Of a stretch of 7,999 nucleotides of DNA, positions 1 through 5,109 are shown one piece after another. A program made the translations under genes and the position numbers. Under the pieces are notes generated by a model, which saw only the letters and a list, made by a program, of their open reading frames with translations, was not told the DNA's origin and ran no database searches. The number at the start of each line of letters is the position of its first letter. The stretch's first letter is position 1. The stretch is from Devosia sp. (lineage in GTDB: Bacteria; Pseudomonadota; Alphaproteobacteria; Rhizobiales; Devosiaceae), in the NCBI GenBank assembly GCA_016793415.1, contig JAEUMC010000899.1, forward strand, positions 1 through 7,999. The letters run 5' to 3'.

Positions 1-384
1 GAGCGCGGACGCAATGATGAGGCCGGCGACCACCCCAACCCCCACGCCTTTAGCGAGCGGATCAGTGATTCCGAGCCATTCGAACACCCCATACAGCCAT
101 TCCTGGGCATTCATCCCTGCAGGTTCTGCGGCGACGGCCGCAGGCCTCGCTGCGACTGGCGGCGCTGGAGCGAAGGCCGCGGGCTTCTCTGCGACTGGCG
201 GACAATTCCGTGGCGGCGGGCAGTGTCCGACTTCGATCGCCTGGTGCCGCGTCGCAATTGCCCTCTCCCAACCCTCCAGTTGATCAAAGCCGTAGCCGCC
301 CCCAAGCAGGATCGCGAGCAGTAGAACAATTGCTGGCCCACGCGACCACCATGCGGCGGTCTTAACGCCTCCCGAAACAGTCAC
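1..384 (-). CDS. Small two-membrane-segment protein, 5' part only (runs off left edge)
   Basis: The frame is open for 128 codons from a GTG at 384-382 to the window edge, with no stop. I chose this start because GGAG (bases 391-394 read on the minus strand) lies 6 nt upstream. The N-terminus has a short polar stretch and then a hydrophobic segment at about residues 17-33 (PAIVLLLAILLGGGYGF). A charged stretch follows, then a Cys/Pro patch (HCPPPRNCPP), then a Pro/Ala linker containing a 13-residue near-repeat (PPVAEKPAAFAPA and PPVAARPAAVAAE). After a Trp-rich stretch (EWLYGVFEWLG) a second, Gly-rich hydrophobic segment runs into the edge. I do not recognise the family. Two membrane segments beside phage tail genes could suit a holin or another lysis or envelope protein, but nothing proves that. 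It is divergent from the tail operon. The reading frame is well supported; the function is not. Confidence 0.6.
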   Translation of the reverse strand, partial: MTVSGGVKTAAWWSRGPAIVLLLAILLGGGYGFDQLEGWERAIATRHQAIEVGHCPPPRNCPPVAEKPAAFAPAPPVAARPAAVAAEPAGMNAQEWLYGVFEWLGITDPLAKGVGVGVVAGLIIASAL

Positions 385-390
385 AGCGCC

Positions 391-394
391 CTCC
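391..394 (-). promoter_or_regulatory. Ribosome binding site deciding a GTG start
   Basis: On the minus strand GGAG, inside a G-rich run, lies 6 nt before the GTG at 384. No ATG occurs in this frame until residue 91, deep inside the conserved-looking protein, so this site supports the GTG start. Confidence 0.5.
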
Positions 395-413
395 CCCCAG
401 AGCTGAATTCCCT

Positions 414-428
414 GTGCATTCAATGCAC
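414..428. repeat. Perfect 15-bp palindrome (GTGCATT-C-AATGCAC)
   Basis: Two 7-bp arms flank one central base at 421. Pairing continues outward with one G-T mismatch and then CCC against GGG, so the imperfect repeat covers roughly 410-432. It lies in the 86-bp gap between the divergent minus-strand membrane-protein gene and the plus-strand tail-collar gene. No T-run follows on either strand, so an intrinsic terminator is unlikely. A protein-binding operator is possible, but that is inference from position and symmetry only. Confidence 0.5.
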
Positions 429-470
429 GGGGGCTGAGACGCGTCCATCCCCCTCCCCCGGAGACTTCCC

Positions 471-1466
471 ATGGCAGCCATCTGGCCCGGCTCGCGCGTG
501 CCCAATTTCGGCATCGGCGACCGACTGTTTTTCTACGATACCGCCACCTCGACGCCGCAGGTGGTCTATGCCGATGGCGCGCTGAGCGTGGCGCATGATC
601 AGCCGATCCTTGCCGATGCGCGCGGCATGTTCCCGGTGATCTACCTGAGCCCGGCGCCGGGCAGCTATCGCCAGAAACTCACCGACGCCAATGGCGTGCT
701 GATCTTCGACGACGACGATATCGACGTGCCGCAATCGGCCGATTACGAGCCGCCCGACCCCGGCGTCACCGACCCCACGCTGCTCGTCAGCACCGGCATG
801 CGCATCGGCTATTACGGCACCGCGGCGCCGGCCGGCTGGGTGCGCTGCAACGGCCGCAGCCTCGGCTCGGCCGCCTCGGGCGCCAGCGAGCGCGCCAATG
901 CCGATTGCCAGGCGCTGTTCCTCCACCTGTGGACGGCCGACGCGACGCTCACCGTCAGCGGCGGCCGCGGCGCTTCGGCGGCGGGCGACTGGGCCGCCAA
1001 CAAGACCATCGCCCTGCCCGACTATCGCGACCGCATCGCCATCGGGCTTGGCGCCATGGGCAATACCGATGCCAACCGCATCCCCGATACGCTGATCGAT
1101 GGCGGGGAGAACAACACCACGCTCGGCGCCACGGTGGGCGCGGCGACCCACACGCTCACCGCCGGCCAGATGCCGGCGCACCTGCACGCCAAGGGCACGC
1201 TGAAAATGCCCAACCACGGGCACCCTACCCGGATGAACCCGGCCGCCAATGTCGACAGCGACACCTATGGCGGCATCGTGGTGCGCGGCCTCAGCGGCCC
1301 GCAGAACAAGGTGGCCTGGACCGGCGCGCCCGAGGATCTGCTGGGCCGGCAGGTGGGCGGCTCGGGCGCCATGGATCTCGATGGCGACATGGCCAATGCC
1401 GGTAGTGGCGAGGCGCACCCCAACATCCAGCCCTCGACCTACGAACTCGTGATCATCAAACTCTGA
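471..1466 (+). CDS. Phage tail-collar domain protein (distal tail / receptor-binding)
   Basis: This 331-aa protein is probably part of the distal tail or fibre of the virion. Residues 1-100 form a beta-rich N-terminal module found in many tail fibres: it has the YDTATSTPQVVYAD and GSYRQKLTDANGVLIFDDD patterns and ends in an acidic run. Residues 109-235 match the phage tail-collar (microcystin-dependent-protein-like) fold, with TGMRIGYYGTAAPAGWVRCNG, the LPDYRDRIAIGLGAMG core and the HTLTAGQMPAHLH signature. The C-terminus (EAHPNIQPSTYELVIIKL) is the usual 'HPN.QP...IIKL' ending of this group, so the gene appears intact. The insert between LHLW and LPDYRD and the Gly/Asp-rich region at 255-310 are probably the variable loops. 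GGAG at 460-463 lies 7 nt before the ATG. It is the first of four packed plus-strand tail genes. Domain assignment is confident; position in the virion is inferred. Confidence 0.9.
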   Translation: MAAIWPGSRVPNFGIGDRLFFYDTATSTPQVVYADGALSVAHDQPILADARGMFPVIYLSPAPGSYRQKLTDANGVLIFDDDDIDVPQSADYEPPDPGVTDPTLLVSTGMRIGYYGTAAPAGWVRCNGRSLGSAASGASERANADCQALFLHLWTADATLTVSGGRGASAAGDWAANKTIALPDYRDRIAIGLGAMGNTDANRIPDTLIDGGENNTTLGATVGAATHTLTAGQMPAHLHAKGTLKMPNHGHPTRMNPAANVDSDTYGGIVVRGLSGPQNKVAWTGAPEDLLGRQVGGSGAMDLDGDMANAGSGEAHPNIQPSTYELVIIKL

Positions 1467-1474
1467 GGTCCGGC

Positions 1475-1813
1475 ATGTACGAGCTGCAGTTCTTTGCCAC
1501 CGACGATGCCGATTGGGCACAGCGGGTGGACCTGATCGACGACGCCACCAACCTGCCGCTGGTGACGGCCGGCGTGCTGTTCGAGCTCGAGGTGAGCGAG
1601 GGCGGCGCGCGGCGGCTGTTCGCCTCGACCGCCGACAACAGCATCGAGATCCCCGAGCCGGGCACCATTCAGTGGCGCTTCAGCGTGCCTGAGCTTGGGG
1701 CGCTCGATATCCGCAACAGCTATCGGGTCGGCTGCCGGATGACCAATGGCACCGGCACGACGCAGCTGTTCACCGGCACCCTGGCTTTCGTCGGAGGCGG
1801 GTTCGGCAGATGA
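1475..1813 (+). CDS. Small beta-rich tail-associated protein, family not recognised
   Basis: This 112-aa protein begins 8 bp after the tail-collar stop, and its binding site GAGG (1465-1468) overlaps that stop codon with a 6-nt spacer. Its sequence alternates hydrophobic and polar residues as in a small beta-sandwich: a DDATNLPLVTAGVLFELEV stretch, then EIPEPGTIQWRFSV, then a YRVGCRMTNGTGTTQLFTGTLAFVGG ending. No signal peptide or membrane segment is visible. This pattern resembles the small N-terminal domains of siphophage baseplate and upper-fibre proteins, which bind the next component in the tail, but I cannot name a family. Its stop overlaps the start of the long fibre gene (ATGA), so the two are probably translated in a coupled way and may act as adaptor and fibre. 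That role is inferred from context. Confidence 0.8.
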   Translation: MYELQFFATDDADWAQRVDLIDDATNLPLVTAGVLFELEVSEGGARRLFASTADNSIEIPEPGTIQWRFSVPELGALDIRNSYRVGCRMTNGTGTTQLFTGTLAFVGGGFGR

Positions 1814-3399
1814 GCGACACCATCACCCCACGGCTGAGGATCAAGGCGCAGCCCGAGATCGCGGTGCGCGCCAAACCGGTGCCGCCGCCAAAAGTGCGGC
1901 TGCGCGTCACCCCGGCGCTGCTGCCGATGGAGATCGAACTCCGGAACACCGGCGCCATGGTGCAGTGGCGCTATCTTGGCCAGGACTGGCAGGATCTGAT
2001 CGCCATCGACGACCTCGATACCACGGTGACCGTCGGCACCGTCACCACGCTGCCGCCGGGCTCCCCAGCAGCGGTGGTCAATGTCGGCACCAGCAAGGAC
2101 ATGGTGCTGAACTTTTCCATCCCCGCGGGCATCCAGGGCATCCAGGGCAACGCTGCGACCATCGCAGTGGGGACGGTGACCACGGTCAGCCCGGCGACGC
2201 CCGCCGCGGTGAGCAATGCCGGCACCGCCAACGATGCGGTGTTCAACTTCGCCATCCCGCAAGGCGCCGCCGCGACGCTCGCCGTAGGCACGGTAACGAC
2301 GCTGACGCCGGGCAGCGCCGCCACCGTCACCAACGTCGGCACCTCCGGCGCCGCGGTGCTGAACTTCGGCATCCCGCGCGGCGCGCCGGGGCTGCTGACC
2401 TCGGTGGTTGCCGGCGCCAATGTCACAGTCGATAGCACCGACCCGGCCAACCCGATCGTCGCCGCAGCCGGCAATGTCAGCGGCCCGGCCAGCGCCGTCG
2501 ACAACCGCGTCGCGCTGTTCAACGGCACCACGGGCAAGCTGCTGAAGGACAGCGGCGTACTGCTCGGCAACGTCGCCTCCCGCAATATCGGCACTACCGC
2601 CGGCACCGCGGCGGCCGGCGACGACGCCCGCTTCGAAACCGTGCCGAACGACTATGTGACGAACGCCAAGCTCGCCAACATGGCCAACGCCACGGTGAAG
2701 GGCCGCAACACCGCCGGCACCGGCGACCCCGAAGACGTGACCATGGCGCAGCTGAAGACGCTGCTGGCGCTGGCCGCCACCGACATCGTCTCGGGGACGT
2801 TTGCCGATACCAGGCTGCCGACGCGGCTGGGGACATTGTCCAAGACCATCACCGATTGGAACACAGCCGTTGAGAACGGCTGGTACATGGCTTCGGGCCT
2901 TGGCGCAGCGAATGCGCCGAACGGCTCGAACAACTGGTTCTACGGTGAAGTTATCAACCACCAGGGCGCCGGCTGGTGCACACAGACGCTTTACGATTTT
3001 GCCTTCGGCGTCCCTATCGTGCCGGTCTGGCGGCGCGCCCAGCAGAACGGTACCTGGGGCCAATGGTACCGCGTTCGCGAGGACGCCATTCTTGCCACAC
3101 GCCCCGTCGCCGGCACGACCGACACGCTGGTCTATGCCGATATGGGCGGCGTGGTGGAGTTCCAGAGCGGGTCGGCGACCACGTGTACCGTGCCGCCGAA
3201 CAGCTCGGTCCCCTACCCGGTCGATACGATCATCAACCTGATGCAGTACGGGGCGGGGCAGGTGACATTCGCCGCCGGCGCCGGGGTGACCATCCGCTCA
3301 GCGGGATCGCGGCTGAAGCTGGCGGGTCAATACTCGGCCGCGTCTCTCCGCAAGCGCGCCACCGACGAATGGTGGCTGTTCGGGGATACCACGACATGA
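1810..3399 (+). CDS. Phage tail fibre with three tandem beta-repeats and a pyocin-knob-like domain
   Basis: This 529-aa tail fibre probably forms a trimeric host-recognition fibre. Residues 1-65 are a basic, Pro-rich attachment region ending in MVQWRYLGQDWQDLI. Residues 72-194 hold three repeats of the VGTVTT...GT..AV.NF.IP.G type, at 72-116, 117-155 and 156-194. The first carries an extra collagen-like GIQGIQG. Residues 200-330 form a low-complexity shaft with LFNGTTGKLLKDSGVLLG and a VKGRNTAGTGDPEDVTMAQL motif common in tail fibres. Residues about 344-424 match the pyocin-knob-like domain (WNTAVENGWYMASG, NWFYGEVINHQGAGWCTQTLYDF, QQNGTWGQWYRVRE). Residues 430-529 form a beta-rich tip ending in WWLFGDTTT. 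The ATG overlaps the preceding stop (ATGA). A GGAGG at 1793-1797 is 12 nt away, rather far, so coupled translation is likely. Domain identity comes from motif recognition, not from a search. Confidence 0.9.
   Translation: MSDTITPRLRIKAQPEIAVRAKPVPPPKVRLRVTPALLPMEIELRNTGAMVQWRYLGQDWQDLIAIDDLDTTVTVGTVTTLPPGSPAAVVNVGTSKDMVLNFSIPAGIQGIQGNAATIAVGTVTTVSPATPAAVSNAGTANDAVFNFAIPQGAAATLAVGTVTTLTPGSAATVTNVGTSGAAVLNFGIPRGAPGLLTSVVAGANVTVDSTDPANPIVAAAGNVSGPASAVDNRVALFNGTTGKLLKDSGVLLGNVASRNIGTTAGTAAAGDDARFETVPNDYVTNAKLANMANATVKGRNTAGTGDPEDVTMAQLKTLLALAATDIVSGTFADTRLPTRLGTLSKTITDWNTAVENGWYMASGLGAANAPNGSNNWFYGEVINHQGAGWCTQTLYDFAFGVPIVPVWRRAQQNGTWGQWYRVREDAILATRPVAGTTDTLVYADMGGVVEFQSGSATTCTVPPNSSVPYPVDTIINLMQYGAGQVTFAAGAGVTIRSAGSRLKLAGQYSAASLRKRATDEWWLFGDTTT
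2023..2391 (+). repeat. Three in-frame tandem repeats inside the tail fibre gene
   Basis: Repeat units start at 2023, 2158 and 2275. The second and third are each 117 bp (39 codons); the first is 135 bp because of a six-codon insertion that adds GIQGIQG. Each encodes a VGTVTT opening, a Pro/Gly turn, an N-x-GT motif and a closing NF-x-IP-x-G strand. Third-codon bases vary among the units, so the duplication is not recent. Such repeats usually build the fibre shaft. Confidence 0.8.
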
Positions 3400-4076
3400 T
3401 GATTCCGTTCGGGGTGTACGCGGCGGATCGAGACCCCTACTTCGCCAACGTGTCGCTGCTGCTGCATTTCGATGGTACCGACGGCTCAACCACCTTCTCC
3501 GATAGCTCGAGCAACAACCTGACTGTCACTCCGTCAGGCCAGGCGCACATCGAAAACACGGCAGCGAGATTTGGGCCAACCTCGGCTCAGTTTGATGGTA
3601 GCGGGGACTACCTGACGGTTTCCTCAAACCCACTGCTTAACTTTGGCAGCGGTGACTACACCGTCGAGTGCTGGATGTATCTCACGGCCAGTGTGGCCGC
3701 GGCAGACAAGCGCATCGTCAGCGGTACAGGAAACAACGGCTTCGAAATACTCATCGGCAGCGGCAACACCTCTATCGGTGTTCAAAACATCGGCCAAGTC
3801 GTCGCCGGCTCCTTCAGTCCAGCGATCAACCAATGGTATGCGCTGGCCTATGTCCGGTCTGGCGGCACCGCGAGAATCTATGTCGACGGAACCCTTCTGG
3901 CTTCGGCGACCGATTCCAGTGCCTACACGCAGCAAAACTTTCAGATTGGTGGAATATCAACTAACTCGGTCAGATCGCTGCCAGGGTATCTAGACGAGTT
4001 TCGTGTCACCAAAGGTGTCGGGCGATACTTCGGGTCGAACTACACCGTCCCCAATCGCCCTTTCACGAACCGCTAG
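3396..4076 (+). CDS. LamG / concanavalin A-like lectin domain tail protein
   Basis: This 226-aa protein is dominated by one LamG-type jelly-roll fold, a glycan-binding module common in phage tail tips. It opens with VSLLLHFDGTDGSTTFSDSS (residues 19-38), followed by ARFGPTSAQFDGSGDYLTV (57-75) and the GDYTVECWMYL strand (86-96). Then come NQWYALAYVRSGGTARIYVDG (145-165) and QIGGISTN (183-190), closed by YLDEFRVTKGVGRY (198-211), the typical LamG ending. I chose the ATG at 3396 because it overlaps the fibre stop as ATGA and has GGGGA 9 nt upstream. An ATG at 3399 is the alternative. The gene is visibly less GC-rich than the fibre gene, which suggests a separately acquired module. Its last 14 bases overlap the 3' end of the convergent glycosyltransferase gene. 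Probable role: glycan recognition at the tail tip, or an accessory fibre. Confidence 0.85.
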   Translation: MMIPFGVYAADRDPYFANVSLLLHFDGTDGSTTFSDSSSNNLTVTPSGQAHIENTAARFGPTSAQFDGSGDYLTVSSNPLLNFGSGDYTVECWMYLTASVAAADKRIVSGTGNNGFEILIGSGNTSIGVQNIGQVVAGSFSPAINQWYALAYVRSGGTARIYVDGTLLASATDSSAYTQQNFQIGGISTNSVRSLPGYLDEFRVTKGVGRYFGSNYTVPNRPFTNR

Positions 4077-4833
4077 GTGAAGATCGGAGCCGATTCAAGA
4101 AACGTCGAATGTAGAATCTGCTGCGGCGGCGATGAAGCCAGAAGATAGGCCCCCCACTTTCGTTCTGATCGCTTGGATCGGTAAGAGTGTGCGCCCCCAG
4201 CTTCATGCCTAGGATGCTTAGTACAGACTGGTCGTGTCGATGGTCCTTGAAGCCAGGAAGGTTTGGCAGGCCCGAAGCATTTGGAAGGTCCGAGACCTTG
4301 CGGTCATCCATCGTCTCCTCGGCTAAGCGACGGAGGAACTCACGGCTCTCGGCGCAGACCCGATACATCTGAAACCCGCCCAGCAACTGCTGGGCGTCGT
4401 GATACCGCGGCTCGTCGGCATCCATAAGAACGAAGCAGTCTCGCTTAGTCCACGCGCTCATGGGCAAGGATGCCGTGCCATCGGGGTTCCTGCCATGCTC
4501 AAACAGCACAATCGAGTGCTCAGCGGCCAGCGCGAATAGTGGCGCTGGGTCGGCGATCATCTCCATCGCGGCATCGGTATAGAAGACGAGGTCTCCCTCC
4601 TTCGCGTGACGGAACGTGTCCAGGATGATCCATGGCTTCCAGCGCCAATAGCCGGCACCGCGACGAGCCATCATCTTCTCTGGCTCTCTATGAATGAGCG
4701 AGCGGATGACCGGTGACCATCGCGAATAGATGCGTGTCCTAAGGCCAAAACGACGCGTCGAGCGACGAAGCAACAGCGCCGGAATCATATACTCGTGCGT
4801 AGCAAACGTGACGTGGTGAACCTTCATTCGCAC
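4063..4833 (-). CDS. GT-A-like glycosyltransferase
   Basis: This 256-aa protein probably transfers a sugar from a nucleotide donor to a surface glycan in the cytoplasm. It begins as a Rossmann-like strand (MKVHHVTFATHEY). Next come RGAGYWRWKPWII (58-70), a motif of a bacterial GT-A-like group, and DLVFYTDAAMEMI (81-93). In that segment D87 sits where a metal-binding DxD would be, but only one Asp is clear. GGFQMYRV (152-159) and DHRHDQSVLSIL (197-208) are also typical of this group. The C-terminus is basic (RRRSRFYIRRFLNRLR), which may favour membrane contact. The start is uncertain: GTG at 4833 has GGA 4 nt upstream, and ATG at 4827 matches the usual MK start of relatives. It runs against the tail genes and follows the Kelch-glycosyltransferase gene on the same strand. 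Donor and acceptor cannot be read from the sequence. Confidence 0.75.
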   Translation of the reverse strand: MRMKVHHVTFATHEYMIPALLLRRSTRRFGLRTRIYSRWSPVIRSLIHREPEKMMARRGAGYWRWKPWIILDTFRHAKEGDLVFYTDAAMEMIADPAPLFALAAEHSIVLFEHGRNPDGTASLPMSAWTKRDCFVLMDADEPRYHDAQQLLGGFQMYRVCAESREFLRRLAEETMDDRKVSDLPNASGLPNLPGFKDHRHDQSVLSILGMKLGAHTLTDPSDQNESGGPIFWLHRRRSRFYIRRFLNRLRSSPSGS

Positions 4834-5085
4834 TTGTTCCGTCTGCCGCGCGGCCTTCCAGTTAACGTAGAAGATCCTCTACCGCGTCCCGTTTTCCCCG
4901 TGAAGGCGGCACAGCATATCCCAGCTTCGTGCTCGGCGTGCAGACACCATGGCGACACTCGTCCGCGAAGATCACTTGAGCTGCCGCCTAGCTTTGGGAC
5001 AGCCATCCCCACACCGGTCGTGGTGCTTCTTGACCTAGCCGGTTGCTGCATATCGCTGTTGCGTGTGACCTTGCTTGGCGACTGT
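4834..5085. other. Gap between the two glycosyltransferase genes, no convincing gene
   Basis: Open frames cross this stretch on both strands, but their third-position base use is mixed and the predicted peptides look like no protein I know. On the minus strand the frame of the downstream glycosyltransferase stays open 16 codons above its GTG (…FYVNWKAARQTEQ) without an ordinary start codon. A minus-strand promoter for that gene could lie here, but I see no clear -35/-10 pair. Confidence 0.5.
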
Positions 5086-5109
5086 TACCACAGTGGTATG
5101 ACGACCACT
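5086..5109 (-). repeat. Overlapping inverted repeats at the end of the Kelch-glycosyltransferase gene
   Basis: Two alternative hairpins share bases here. One is a 13-bp palindrome, TACCAC-A-GTGGTA (5086-5098). The other pairs 5092-5097 with 5104-5109 (AGTGGT and ACCACT, 6-nt loop) and touches the TAG stop. No T-run follows on the minus strand, so a standard intrinsic terminator is not supported. It may slow transcription or protect the 3' end. Confidence 0.3.

Noticed and set aside
420..1520. Long minus-strand open frame (about 366 codons) opposite the tail-collar gene
   Set aside because: It mirrors a well-supported tail-collar gene. The predicted protein is rich in Arg, Ala, Gly and His with no recognisable motif, as expected of antisense frames in GC-rich coding DNA.
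1720..3063. Long minus-strand open frame (about 447 codons) opposite the tail fibre gene
   Set aside because: It is antisense to the fibre gene, spans three genes' boundaries and encodes a low-complexity Arg/Gly/His-rich product with no motif.
1475..4076. Diversity-generating retroelement target in the tail genes
   Set aside because: I saw no reverse transcriptase and no near-identical template copy of a 3' gene end within the window.
5086..5109. Intrinsic terminator for the Kelch-glycosyltransferase gene
   Set aside because: Stems are only about 6 bp, alternative pairings compete and no T-run follows on the minus strand. It is kept only as an inverted repeat.
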